DNA of 64,000 nucleotides from contig NZ_MWQN01000001.1 in the NCBI RefSeq assembly GCF_002024165.1, positions 2,955,365 through 3,019,364 of the forward strand, read 5' to 3'. The stretch comes from Embleya scabrispora (GTDB lineage: Bacteria > Actinomycetota > Actinomycetes > Streptomycetales > Streptomycetaceae). Below are positions 37,360-45,724 of the stretch, in pieces (position 1 is the stretch's first letter; each line of letters starts with the position of its first letter). The notes beneath the pieces were generated by a model, which was not told the origin of the DNA, made no database searches, and worked only from the letters and a program-made list of their open reading frames with translations. Made by a program: the position numbers and the translations under genes.

Positions 37360-37446
37360 CGCGGCCGGACCTTTCTGCCGTCGGGGCCCGTCCGGCGCAG
37401 CTCGGCGGATCGGGTCGCGTCGTCCGCACCAGGGCGGACCGGCCCA

Positions 37447-38769
37447 TCATCGCCGGTCGCCCGCGCCCCGGACGCATCCGGCTCGGCCACGCGGCTCGGT
37501 CGACCCGTCAGCGGCCCCGAGCGTCGCCCTCGGTCGCCTCGCGTGGCCGGTCGGCGGCGGGCAGTCGCGGCTGCGGACGGGCGCCGGCCGCGCTCCCCGC
37601 CTTGCCCGCGCCCGTCGAACTCGCGTTCTGGGTCGTGGTCTTGCCCGGGTCGGCGGCCGGACTACCCGCCCCGAGTCGTTGTTCGCCGAGCCGGGGCTGC
37701 GGTCGGGCAGCGATTTGGCGCCCTCGGGAGTGACCCGGGTCGCGCCGATGTAGTCGGGTTTGTCTATCGGACCGAACTTGATCACCGTGCCGGTGTACGG
37801 CGCGTGGATCATCTGGCCGTTGCCGACGTACATCCCCACGTGGTGGATGCTGCGCGGGTCGCGCAGGTCGGTGGCGAAGAACACCAGGTCGCCCGGCAGG
37901 AGTTGGTCGCGTGAGGGGTGCCGGCCGGCGTTCCACTGGTCGTTGGCCACCCGGGGCAGCCTGATGCCCACCGTCTCGTAGGCGGCCTGGGTCAGCCCCG
38001 AGCAGTCGAACCGGCCGCCGTCGGCGGCGGTGCCCTCGCCGCCCCACAGGTAGGGGGTGCCGAGCTTGGTCTGCGCCCAGTTGACCGCGCCGGCGGCGAG
38101 CGCCATCGGCTGCAGCGGCGTCTGGACCACGCCGAAACTCTGTTCCAGGGCCCGGATGTTCTTCACGTACTCCTGGGTCTGCGTATACGGCGGGATGCCC
38201 TTGTACTGCATCACCCGGTACGCGCCCGCGTTGTACGCGGCGAGCATGTTGTTGGTGCGATCCCCCGGCACGGAGGCGACGTACTTGGCCAGCGAGCAGT
38301 CGTAGCGCGCGGCGGCCGGGATGGCATCCGCCGGATCCCACGGGCTCGCTTTGCCGTCACCGTTGCCGTCGGTGGCCCATTCCGGCCAGGTGGTGGGCAT
38401 GAACTGGGCGATGCCCTGGGCCCCGACGTTGCTGACCGCGGTCGGGTCGAAGCCGCTCTCCTGGTACAGCTGCGCGGCGAGCAGCGCCGGCGAGATCTCC
38501 GGGCACAACCGCCCCCACTTGTCTATCGAGGACGCGTACGCGGCCGGCACCGTGCCGGGGGCGAGCGTCATCGTGCCACCGGCGCCGGTCTGGCTGCCGG
38601 AGGCGGACTGCATCGCGCCGACCCCCACGGTGAGCAGGCCGACCAGACCGAAGGGGATCGCGAATACGATGCCACCGGCGACCCAGGCTTTGCGCATCGC
38701 GGGTACCCCCCGATTCTGCGCGGTCGGGCGGGACCGCGACGGACGCTCCGAGCTCATTGTGCGCGTCAC
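37447..38769 (-). CDS. lytic transglycosylase / NlpC-P60 peptidase (VirB1-like), C-terminus probably frameshifted
   Basis: This exported two-domain hydrolase has a membrane/signal span (VAGGIVFAIPFGLVGLLTVGV) followed by an SLT domain (LCPEISPALLAAQLYQESGF with catalytic Glu, and VGAQGIAQFMPTTWPEWATDG). An NlpC/P60 domain follows, with the catalytic Cys in GRFDCSGLTQAAYE and His in RSIHHVGMYVGNG. It would open peptidoglycan for the divergent type IV-like system. After ANNDSG the listed frame runs into Arg-rich nonsense; one extra C in the four-C run at 37669-37672 gives a natural tail ending at 37508. The N-terminus is uncertain: GTG 38769, ATG 38757, or ATG 38697 (MRKAWVAGG, preceded by a G-run). 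Confidence 0.86.
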   Translation of the reverse strand: MTRTMSSERPSRSRPTAQNRGVPAMRKAWVAGGIVFAIPFGLVGLLTVGVGAMQSASGSQTGAGGTMTLAPGTVPAAYASSIDKWGRLCPEISPALLAAQLYQESGFDPTAVSNVGAQGIAQFMPTTWPEWATDGNGDGKASPWDPADAIPAAARYDCSLAKYVASVPGDRTNNMLAAYNAGAYRVMQYKGIPPYTQTQEYVKNIRALEQSFGVVQTPLQPMALAAGAVNWAQTKLGTPYLWGGEGTAADGGRFDCSGLTQAAYETVGIRLPRVANDQWNAGRHPSRDQLLPGDLVFFATDLRDPRSIHHVGMYVGNGQMIHAPYTGTVIKFGPIDKPDYIGATRVTPEGAKSLPDRSPGSANNDSGRVVRPPTRARPRPRTRVRRARARRGARPAPVRSRDCPPPTGHARRPRATLGAADGSTEPRGRAGCVRGAGDRR

Positions 38770-38786
38770 GATTGCTCAGCGCAATC
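38770..38786. promoter_or_regulatory. inverted repeat in the divergent region of the secretion-like locus
   Basis: GATTGC (38770-38775), a 5-nt spacer, and GCAATC (38781-38786) form a perfect inverted repeat in the 117-bp gap between the VirB1-like and pilin-like genes. It could be an operator shared by both transcription units. Confidence 0.45.
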
Positions 38787-38886
38787 ACCCGTGATACACA
38801 CAGTAAGCAGACACACTTGCCGAGGTGGTAGCCCGATCGGCTTCCCCACAGCACAATAAACGAACGACCCACTCCTGCCGTCGAAT

Positions 38887-39255
38887 GTGACGACAGGCGA
38901 CCAAAGCCCGACCTCGGGGGCGGTGAAAAACGTGTTTCTTGCAGAAGGCAAAGGCAACGGCGGCAACGGCGACATCAATACGATCATCGGCGGGATAGCT
39001 CCGAACTGGGGCCCGTTCGCAAGGCTGGGCGGCGAGGCCCGGATCATGGTCGAGGTGATCATGGCCGTGGCGCTGCTGCTCTGCCTGGCGATCGCGATCT
39101 GGGGCGCGGCGAAGCAGCGCATAGGAGCGACCGCGATGCGCGACACGTTCAGCGCGGAGCAGGGCAAGGGCCTCATCATCGCCGGTCTGACCGGTGTCTT
39201 CATCATCGGATCGCTCGGGACGCTGTTCACGATTGTGTACGGAATGGCGATCTAG
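38887..39255 (+). CDS. small two-span membrane protein, VirB2/TrbC pilin-like
   Basis: This 122-aa protein has a short N-terminal polar region and two hydrophobic spans (VEVIMAVALLLCLAIAIWGA and GLIIAGLTGVFIIGSLGTLF) joined by a charged loop, AKQRIGATAMRDTFSAEQGK. This is the layout of VirB2/TrbC pilins, and the gene begins an operon of VirB-like genes. The GTG at 38887 has no ribosome site; the GTG at 38923 follows a G-rich stretch and may be the real start. A strong hairpin follows the gene (39339-39373). The pilin role is inferred from size, topology and position. Confidence 0.78.
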   Translation: MTTGDQSPTSGAVKNVFLAEGKGNGGNGDINTIIGGIAPNWGPFARLGGEARIMVEVIMAVALLLCLAIAIWGAAKQRIGATAMRDTFSAEQGKGLIIAGLTGVFIIGSLGTLFTIVYGMAI

Positions 39256-39579
39256 ACCGGTTCGCACCCTGCCGTCCCCAAGGTGGCGAATCCCGTGGTG
39301 TTTTATCCCGGGCGCGGCGCACTCCGGCGCGTCGTGCGCCCCGAAAACGGAATGCCCCATTCCGCATTCGGGGCACAGCAGCAATTCCGGTCCCTTTCCC
39401 GGACAATCGAGCCTGTGTTCACGTGTTCACGCAACAGCGCGGTGCCACCGGTATGACCGCCCGTCTGGGAAGATCGTTCCGGCTGCAACCGAACCCCGCG
39501 GCGCTCGGCCGTCGGGGACTGTGTTGTGCGCGCAGGTCGTCCGCGACGTCCGGCCTGCCGCGGTAAGGGGGGACAGGCC
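39256..39579 (+). other. 324-bp spacer inside the secretion-like operon
   Basis: The gap between the pilin-like and VirB8-like genes contains the large hairpin at 39339-39373 and a possible second promoter downstream. The only clear translation signal is the purine-rich GTAAGGGGGGACAG ahead of the ATG at 39580. No small gene is convincing. Confidence 0.5.
39339..39373 (+). terminator. intercistronic hairpin after the pilin-like gene
   Basis: CCCCGAA (39339-39345) pairs with TTCGGGG (39367-39373), and CGGAATG (39348-39354) pairs with CATTCCG (39358-39364), giving a 14-bp stem with one 2x2 internal loop and a 3-nt tip. Without a T-run it may attenuate rather than end transcription, or protect the upstream message. 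Confidence 0.7.
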
Positions 39580-40392
39580 ATGAGCGACGAGGAACCCGCC
39601 ACGCGTACCCGCCTGCCCAGACCCACCACCTCACCGGAGGGTCCGGAGCCCAGGCGCAACCCCATACTGTCCGGGATCGGCGTCGTGGTGGTGATCGCCG
39701 TGGTCATCGTGTCCCTGCTCTTCGCCGCGAACCGCTCCGACGACGGCGACAAGGGCGGCGCGGACGACACCGCGAAGAGTTCCTCCGCCGCGCCCGAAAC
39801 CCCGGCGGGGGGACCGCCGTTGTCCGCCGCGCAGGTGCCGGAACGCACCGAGTCGGGCGTGCCCGTCGGCTACCCCCAGACCGCCGAGGGCGCCCAGTCC
39901 GCCGCGGCCAACTTCGTCGTCGCGTACGGCTCGGCCCGGATGTTCCGCGCCCAGCCGCGCACGGCGATCATCACCACCATCACCGACCCGGCCGTGCGCG
40001 ACGGCCTGCTTGCCCGGGCCGACCAGGCGTTCCGGGCGCAGACCACCGTGTTCGGCCTCCAGCCCGACGGCACCGCGCCCAAGGGGCGCGCCTTCGTCTG
40101 TCGGGCCGTGCCGATGGGTACCAAGTCCATTGCCTACACCCCAGCTTCGGCCACCGTCGAGGTGTGGAGCGTGGGTGTGGTGGGGCTGGCCGGGGCCGAC
40201 TCCACCAAGCCCGTGGCCGAGGCGTGGAACACCACCACGATGCGCCTGTCGTGGGTGAACGGGGACTGGAAGCTGACCGAGTTCAGCCAGAAGGAGGGTC
40301 CGACACCGGTGTCCGGACTGCAGGATCCGTCCGGCGCCAACGACATCGCCAAGGCCGACGGGGAGTTCGGGGAATTGCGCCATGCACGCTGA
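39580..40392 (+). CDS. single-span membrane protein, VirB8/conjugal-transfer-like
   Basis: This 270-aa protein has a cytoplasmic Pro/Arg-rich N-terminus, one membrane span (ILSGIGVVVVIAVVIVSLLFA, ~residues 29-49), a low-complexity linker and a ~160-residue extracytoplasmic domain ending with MRLSWVNGDWKLTEFSQ. That layout and the NTF2-like ending (a strand with W-NGDWK-L) recall VirB8/TcpC-type conjugation proteins. The ATG at 39580 follows AAGGGGGGA. Its 3' end overlaps the next gene by 11 bp. The family assignment is tentative. Confidence 0.78.
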   Translation: MSDEEPATRTRLPRPTTSPEGPEPRRNPILSGIGVVVVIAVVIVSLLFAANRSDDGDKGGADDTAKSSSAAPETPAGGPPLSAAQVPERTESGVPVGYPQTAEGAQSAAANFVVAYGSARMFRAQPRTAIITTITDPAVRDGLLARADQAFRAQTTVFGLQPDGTAPKGRAFVCRAVPMGTKSIAYTPASATVEVWSVGVVGLAGADSTKPVAEAWNTTTMRLSWVNGDWKLTEFSQKEGPTPVSGLQDPSGANDIAKADGEFGELRHAR

Positions 40393-41707
40393 CCGGGAAC
40401 GCCGCAGCCTTCGCACCCGATTCCTGACCGCCGGCGGGGTGTTCGCCACCCTCCAGGCCCTGCTCGTGCTCGGCGCCGGCCGCGTATGGGCCGAGCCCAC
40501 ACCCGGCGCCACCACCTCCCCCGGCGCCTCCGCGAGCCCCAGCGCGCCGGCGAGCAAGCCGGAGTGCGACCTGCTCACCGGCCCCGCCAAGGACATCTGC
40601 AACAACGGCGGCCCGGGCGCACCGGGTTCGGGCCCCCTCGGCACCGTCACCGACCCACTCGGCTCGATCGCCAAGGGTTGCGCCGACGCGGCCACCTGGA
40701 TCATCGACAAGCTGGCCGGCGCGGTCAACGACACCACCCAGGTCGACTTCACCAACCCGGGCTTCCTGCGCCAGTACGCGGTGGTGTTCGCCGCGTCCAC
40801 CTTCCTCACCCTGATCCTGTGGATCCTGGCGGTGGCCAAGCGCGCCGTGCGCGGTGTCCCGATAGGCACCGCGATCAGCGAGGCGATCGGCTACCTGTGG
40901 CTGGCGGTGATCGCCTCCGCGTTCACCCCGCTGGTGCTGTACTTGGCGGTCTCGATGACCGACGCGATCACCGCGGCCATCGCGACCGGCACCCAACAGG
41001 ACACCAACAAGTTCCTCGGCGGCTTCTCCAAGGCCCTCGATCCGGCGAGCGATCTCGGCGGCGGCCCGGTCATGCTGATCTTCGTGTCGCTGCTGTCGAT
41101 GGCCGCGGCGGCCGTGTTGTGGGTCGAACTCCTGGTCCGCGCCGCGATGTTGTACGTCGGCGCGATCCTGGGCACGGCGGTGTACTCGGGCCTGGTGGAC
41201 AAGGCGATGTGGCACCACGTGCGGCGCTGGGCCGGGCTCATGATCGCGGTGCTGCTGGCCAAGCCGGTGATCGTGATAGTCCTCGGCCTGGCCACCGCGG
41301 TCACCACGGGCGGCAAGGACGACGCGTTCTCCGCGGTGCTCTCGGGCCTGGCGATCCTGTTCCTCTCCATTTTCGCGAGTGTGCTCATCTACCGGTTCGT
41401 GCCCAGCATCGGCGACGACATGGCCGCGCTGCACAGCAGCCGCAAGGCGATGCAGTCGTCCGGACCGGCCTCGGCGGTCAACGGACCCGCCACGTACATG
41501 AAGCAGGGCATCCAGGCACACGCCTCGCGCGGATCGACCGGTTCCGGCGCAGGCTCTGCCCCGGTGACCGCGAACGCCGTATCGTCGGGCATTGCGGCCC
41601 ATGGCACCAGGGGCGGGGGATCGGGCGGCGCTCCGGCTCCGACGCCGACCCAACCGCCCAAGGCCAGTCCCGCGGCAACGCCTCACGCGAGGAACGGTAA
41701 AGAGTAA
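40382..41707 (+). CDS. polytopic membrane protein, VirB6/TrbL-like
   Basis: This 441-aa protein begins with a signal-like segment (TAGGVFATLQALLVLGAGRVWA). A Pro/Ser-rich stretch, a helix around KGCADAATWIIDKLAGAV, and about six membrane spans follow (FAASTFLTLILWILAVA, AIGYLWLAVIASAFTPLVLYL, IFVSLLSMAAAAVLWVELL, LMIAVLLAKPVIVIVLGLA and others). The last ~90 residues are a low-complexity cytoplasmic tail. This matches VirB6/TrbL inner-membrane channel proteins. It overlaps the gene before it, and its TAA overlaps the next ATG (TAATG). The channel role is inferred. Confidence 0.82.
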   Translation: MHADRERRSLRTRFLTAGGVFATLQALLVLGAGRVWAEPTPGATTSPGASASPSAPASKPECDLLTGPAKDICNNGGPGAPGSGPLGTVTDPLGSIAKGCADAATWIIDKLAGAVNDTTQVDFTNPGFLRQYAVVFAASTFLTLILWILAVAKRAVRGVPIGTAISEAIGYLWLAVIASAFTPLVLYLAVSMTDAITAAIATGTQQDTNKFLGGFSKALDPASDLGGGPVMLIFVSLLSMAAAAVLWVELLVRAAMLYVGAILGTAVYSGLVDKAMWHHVRRWAGLMIAVLLAKPVIVIVLGLATAVTTGGKDDAFSAVLSGLAILFLSIFASVLIYRFVPSIGDDMAALHSSRKAMQSSGPASAVNGPATYMKQGIQAHASRGSTGSGAGSAPVTANAVSSGIAAHGTRGGGSGGAPAPTPTQPPKASPAATPHARNGKE

Positions 41708-43218
41708 TGACAACGCAACCGGTCGCCCGACGCCGGACCTTCCTGATCGGCAAGGCCAAACCCACCGCGGTCATCGGCAAGAACCGCGAGCCCGGCGAGA
41801 TCTTCCTGATCATCGCCGCCGGCGGCCTCGCCCTGCTCTGGGGCCTGGTGGTGCCGATCCTGGTGCTGCGCATCGTGGGTCTGGTCGGTTTCCCGTTGCT
41901 CGCCTTCGCCGCGGTGTACATGCCGTACAAGAAACGCACGTTCTACAAGTGGTGGGAGATCAACCGGACCTACAAGCGCACCATCAAGCGGGGCGCGAAG
42001 TATCGTTCGGCGGTCACCGAGGCGGGCACCAGGCTGACCGGGCAGGGCGTCGCGGTGGGCGCGCCGCCCGGGGTCGGCCGGGTGGCCTGGGCGAGTGTGC
42101 CGTTCGGTCCCGACGACCTGACCGTGCTGATGCACCTGGAGCGGCGCACCGTCACCGCCGCGATCGAGATCGAGGGCCCGGGTGTGGGGCTGCGCGACTC
42201 GGAGGACCAGGAGGCGCTGGTCGAGCGGTTCGGCACGCTGCTCAAGCACGTGGCCAACGGCGACGGCTTCGTCACCCGCCTCCAGGTGCTGGCCCGTACG
42301 CTGCCGGCCGACCCCGACGCGCACGCGAAGGACGTGGCCCGGCGCGGCGACCACCAGTCGCCGGCGTGGGTGCAGGACTCTTACGAGCAGTTGCAGTCGA
42401 TGGTGTCCACCTCCTCCGAGCAGCACCGCGCCTACCTGATCGCGTGCATGCACTACACCCGCGAGTTGGCCGCCGAGGCCAATGTGATGGGCAAGGGCGA
42501 CAAGGGCATCGGCGTGGTGATGGCGCGCGAACTCACCGACGTGTGCGCCCGGTTGACCGAGGCCGACATCCGGGTGCGGCAGCCGCTGAACGAGGCCAGG
42601 CTGGCCTCGCTGATCCACTCGATGTACGACCCCGAGCACCAGATCGACGCGTTCGAGGGCATGCAGGCCCGCTACGCCTGGCCCGCCGAGTTGGACGCGA
42701 CGCACCCGAACTATCTGGAGGCCAAGACCCGCGAGTCGGACTCGGCCGAACCGTGGTGCCACGCCACGGCCTGGATCAAGGAGTGGCCGCTGACCCCGGT
42801 CGGGGTCAACTTCCTCGCGCCGCTGCTGGTGCACACGCCCGACGTGATCCGTACCGTCGCGGTGACGATGGACCTGGAGCCGACCGACGTCGCGATCGAG
42901 CGCATGCTCACGGAGAAGACGAACGACGACGCCGACGCGGCGCGCGCGGCCAAGATGAACCGGGTGGTCGACCCGCGCGACATGGCCCACACGGGCCGGG
43001 TCGACCAGCGCGGCGAGGACCTGGCGGGAGGCGCGGCGGGGGTGAACATCGTCGGCTACATCACGGTGTCCTCGCGCAATCCGGACCAGCTCTCCCGGGA
43101 CAAGCGCACGATCCGCGCCTCGGCGGGCAAGTGTTTCCTCAAGCTGGAGTGGTGCGACCGCGAGCAGCACCGCGCGTTCGTCAACACGCTGCCGTTCGCG
43201 ACGGGGATCCGCAAGTGA
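41707..43218 (+). CDS. SCO6880-family protein (VirB3/PrgI-like spans plus VirB4 N-terminal-like domain)
   Basis: This 503-aa protein has two close membrane spans (EIFLIIAAGGLALLWGLVVP, then LVLRIVGLVGFPLLAFAAVY), as in VirB3/PrgI, with the sequence YMPYKKRTFYKWWEINRTYKR just after them. The remaining ~400 residues lack Walker motifs and resemble the N-terminal half of VirB4-type proteins. I recall this family as SCO6880-like in Streptomyces. With the ATPase encoded next it probably forms a split VirB4. It is coupled to the VirB6-like gene by a TAATG overlap. Confidence 0.85.
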   Translation: MTTQPVARRRTFLIGKAKPTAVIGKNREPGEIFLIIAAGGLALLWGLVVPILVLRIVGLVGFPLLAFAAVYMPYKKRTFYKWWEINRTYKRTIKRGAKYRSAVTEAGTRLTGQGVAVGAPPGVGRVAWASVPFGPDDLTVLMHLERRTVTAAIEIEGPGVGLRDSEDQEALVERFGTLLKHVANGDGFVTRLQVLARTLPADPDAHAKDVARRGDHQSPAWVQDSYEQLQSMVSTSSEQHRAYLIACMHYTRELAAEANVMGKGDKGIGVVMARELTDVCARLTEADIRVRQPLNEARLASLIHSMYDPEHQIDAFEGMQARYAWPAELDATHPNYLEAKTRESDSAEPWCHATAWIKEWPLTPVGVNFLAPLLVHTPDVIRTVAVTMDLEPTDVAIERMLTEKTNDDADAARAAKMNRVVDPRDMAHTGRVDQRGEDLAGGAAGVNIVGYITVSSRNPDQLSRDKRTIRASAGKCFLKLEWCDREQHRAFVNTLPFATGIRK

Positions 43219-43257
43219 GCGCGGGCGGTTCGGTCGCAACGAGCGCGGGCGGTTCGG
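43217..43257 (+). repeat. short direct repeat between the split VirB4 genes
   Basis: GAGCGCGGGCGGTTCGG occurs at 43217-43233 and again at 43241-43257 (24-bp period), covering the end of the SCO6880-like gene and the gap before the ATPase gene. Confidence 0.7.
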
Positions 43258-43284
43258 CCGCCCGGGACGGGAAGGGGTGAGCGC

Positions 43285-44640
43285 GTGCCGGGTCTGATCT
43301 CCACGTTGACCCAGGGCTTCGCCGGCATGATCTTCGGCCGGGGCGAGACGCAGCGCCTGCCGGTGCGCACGTCCACCGGCCAGGCCCAGGCGATCTACCT
43401 GCCGACCGCCGCGCCCGGGCTCGGCGACTCGGGCGTGATCATCGGGCGCGAGGTGTACTCGGGCAAGGGCTACATCTACGACCCGTTCCAGCTGTACGGC
43501 CAGCAACTGCCCGCACCGCACTGGCTGGTGCTCGGCGAGTCGGGCAACGGCAAGTCGGCCCTGGAGAAGACCTACGTCCTGCGCCAGTTGCGCTTTCGCG
43601 ACCGCCAGGTGGTGGTCCTGGACGCGCAGGGCGAGGACGGCGTCGGCGAGTGGAACCTGATCGCCGAGGCGCTGGGGGTCAAGCCCATCCGGCTCGACCC
43701 GAACGACCTCTCCGGCGACGCGGTGCGGCTGAACCCGCTGGACCCGGCGATCGCGGTGACCGGCCAGTTGGCCCTGCTGCGTACGATCATCGAGGTGGCG
43801 ATGGGCCACGCGCTCCAGGAGCGGGCTGGCTACGCGCTCAAGGCCGCGCACACGCACGTGATGCGCACCGTCTCCGGGCGCCAGCCGATTCTCCCGGACA
43901 TCGTCGAGGCACTGCGCAATCCGACGCCGGAGTCGTGCGAGTTGCTCCACCTGGACGTCAAGGACGTCCGCGTCTGGGGCCTCGACGTGGCTCTGGTCCT
44001 GGACCGCCTCACCGACGGTGACCTCAAGGGCATGTTCGAGGGCCCGACCACGGACGGCATCGACCTCGACTCGCCGCTGATCATCTTCGACCTGTCGCAC
44101 ATCGACCGGAACTCGATCGCGATGCCGATCCTGATGGCGATCGTGGGGGTGTGGCTGGAGCACACCTGGATCCGGCCGGACCGGGTCAAGCGCATCTTCC
44201 TGGTGGAAGAGGCGTGGCACATCATCAACAGCCCGTTCGTGGCCCAACTCTTCCAGCGCCTGCTCAAGTTCGGCCGACGCCTCGGCCTGTCGTTCGTGGC
44301 GGTCGTGCACCACCTGTCCGACGTGGTGGACGGCGCGGCGGCCAAGGAGGCGTCGGCGATCCTGAAGATGGCGTCGACCCGCACCGTCTACATGCAGAAG
44401 GCGGACGAGGCGCGCGCCACGGGCAAGGTGCTCGGCCTGCCCAGATGGGCGGTGGAGATCATCCCGACGCTGACCCCGGGCATCGCGGTCTGGGACGTGA
44501 ACGGCAACGTACAGGTGGTCAAGCACCTGATCACCGACACCGAACGCCCGATGGTCTACACCGACCGGGCGATGACCGAGGACGCGGTGGAGGAACGGGT
44601 GCGGGCCGAGGCGGCGTTGGCCGACGATCCGGCGGCGTAG
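43285..44640 (+). CDS. VirB4/TraC-like ATPase of a type IV secretion-like system
   Basis: This 451-aa ATPase carries a Walker A LGESGNGKSALEK (~residue 80) and a Walker B IFLVEEAWHIIN (~residue 310), then LSFVAVVHHLSDV and a late ILKMASTRTVYMQKADEA, as in VirB4 C-terminal ATPase domains. Full VirB4 proteins are about 800 aa; the missing N-terminal half appears as the upstream protein. It would power assembly or transport across the membrane. The GTG follows GAAGGGG, 66 bp after the upstream stop. Confidence 0.9.
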   Translation: MPGLISTLTQGFAGMIFGRGETQRLPVRTSTGQAQAIYLPTAAPGLGDSGVIIGREVYSGKGYIYDPFQLYGQQLPAPHWLVLGESGNGKSALEKTYVLRQLRFRDRQVVVLDAQGEDGVGEWNLIAEALGVKPIRLDPNDLSGDAVRLNPLDPAIAVTGQLALLRTIIEVAMGHALQERAGYALKAAHTHVMRTVSGRQPILPDIVEALRNPTPESCELLHLDVKDVRVWGLDVALVLDRLTDGDLKGMFEGPTTDGIDLDSPLIIFDLSHIDRNSIAMPILMAIVGVWLEHTWIRPDRVKRIFLVEEAWHIINSPFVAQLFQRLLKFGRRLGLSFVAVVHHLSDVVDGAAAKEASAILKMASTRTVYMQKADEARATGKVLGLPRWAVEIIPTLTPGIAVWDVNGNVQVVKHLITDTERPMVYTDRAMTEDAVEERVRAEAALADDPAA

Positions 44641-45117
44641 ATGGCGGGGTCGGGACGGCTGCCGGTGCCGCGCGAGCCCACCCCGGGGCGGGTGCCGTCG
44701 CGGGGCGTGCCGGACGGCCTGCTGCTCGCGGGGCTGCTGCTGCTCGTGGCCGGCACCACGGTGGTATGGCTGTCCACGGGGCTGGCCGCGCTCGGGTCCG
44801 GCAAGGACTGGCCGGACCGGGTCACGTATCACGGCTCGGCGTTGGCGGTGCATCCGCTCTTCACCCACCCGGACGACCTCGCCCACGCCTGGCCGGACAC
44901 ACCACCGGGCCAACTGCCCTCCCCCACCGCGTTCTGGGTGGCCTTCGGTCTGGTGTGGCTGGTGCTGCTGGCCGCCGCGGTGTGGATATTCCGGTGGTGG
45001 CTGAGGCGGTTGCGGCGGCGCGCGGACGCGAGGGCGGCGCAGCCGGCGAACCCCCCGCCGCAATCGCCGAATTCCCTCACCCCGAAGCGGAATTCCCGGC
45101 TCCCGAATGGGGAATGA
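44641..45117 (+). CDS. hypothetical two-span membrane protein at the end of the secretion-like operon
   Basis: This 158-aa protein starts immediately after the ATPase stop codon. It has two hydrophobic spans (GLLLAGLLLLVAGTTVVWLS and FWVAFGLVWLVLLAAAVWIF) with an outer loop between them and a short basic tail. I do not recognise the family. Its position implies membership of the type IV-like machine, perhaps as an accessory to the ATPase. Confidence 0.75.
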   Translation: MAGSGRLPVPREPTPGRVPSRGVPDGLLLAGLLLLVAGTTVVWLSTGLAALGSGKDWPDRVTYHGSALAVHPLFTHPDDLAHAWPDTPPGQLPSPTAFWVAFGLVWLVLLAAAVWIFRWWLRRLRRRADARAAQPANPPPQSPNSLTPKRNSRLPNGE

Positions 45118-45724
45118 TGCACTCGCGCGTCCCACGTCGGAGGCGCCCTCGCTCGTGGCCGGGCTGGTCGCCGCGTGGCCGTAGGGTCACCCGACGATCG
45201 GCCCGACCCACCACGCTCGCGCCCACATGGCCCCGCCGACAACCACCCTCAACCACCGGCCGAGCTAAACACTCACCCCGACCACACACCAAACCGAGAA
45301 CACCACCCACCCCAACCCGGCCCAGCGTCTGAGGCCACCCAACAGCAGCAAGCACGCCGCACGCCCAAACTCGGACGCCACCCACCCCAGCCCAGCCGGC
45401 GTTTGAGGCCACCCCACAGCAGCGAGCACGTCCGCACGCCGAAACGCGGACGCCACCCACCCCAGCCCGGCCGGCGCTTGAGGCCACCACTCCAGCCCGG
45501 CCGGCGTTTGAGGCCACCCCACAGCAGCGAGCACGTCCGCACGCCGAAACGCAGACGCCACCCACTCCAGCCCGGCCGGCGTTTGAGGCCACCCGACAGC
45601 AGCGAAGACGGCCGCACGCCGAAACGCAGACGCCACCTACCCCAGCCCGGCCGGCGCTTGAGGCCACCCGGCGCGGGCCGCAGGCAAGGGCGCGGCCCCG
45701 CAGGACCATGCGGCCGCGAGCGTT
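45118..45724. other. 607-bp intergenic region dominated by tandem repeats
   Basis: No gene is supported here. Most of the region is the 75-bp repeat array described separately; every frame stays open across it because 75 is divisible by three, so long ORFs there are artefacts. Confidence 0.7.
45323..45675. repeat. 75-bp tandem repeat built on a Streptomyces-type intergenic motif
   Basis: The core CCGGCGTTTGAGGCCACC or a close variant recurs with GCG at about 45325, 45399, 45474, 45504, 45579 and 45654, a spacing of 74-75 bp except one shortened unit of 30 bp. Each full unit also contains ACAGCAGCGAGCACGTCCGC and GAAACGCGGACGCCACCCAC-like parts. The core reads on the other strand as CCTCAAACGCCGGCCGGGCT, close to a motif I recall as very common between Streptomyces genes. 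It separates the secretion-like operon from the next genes. Confidence 0.85.

Noticed and set aside
37447-45117. An integrated conjugative element
   Set aside because: No relaxase, integrase, att-like direct repeats or replication gene is visible in or beside the locus.
45323-45675. Possible CRISPR array
   Set aside because: The whole 75-bp unit repeats, including what would be spacers, and there are no cas genes.
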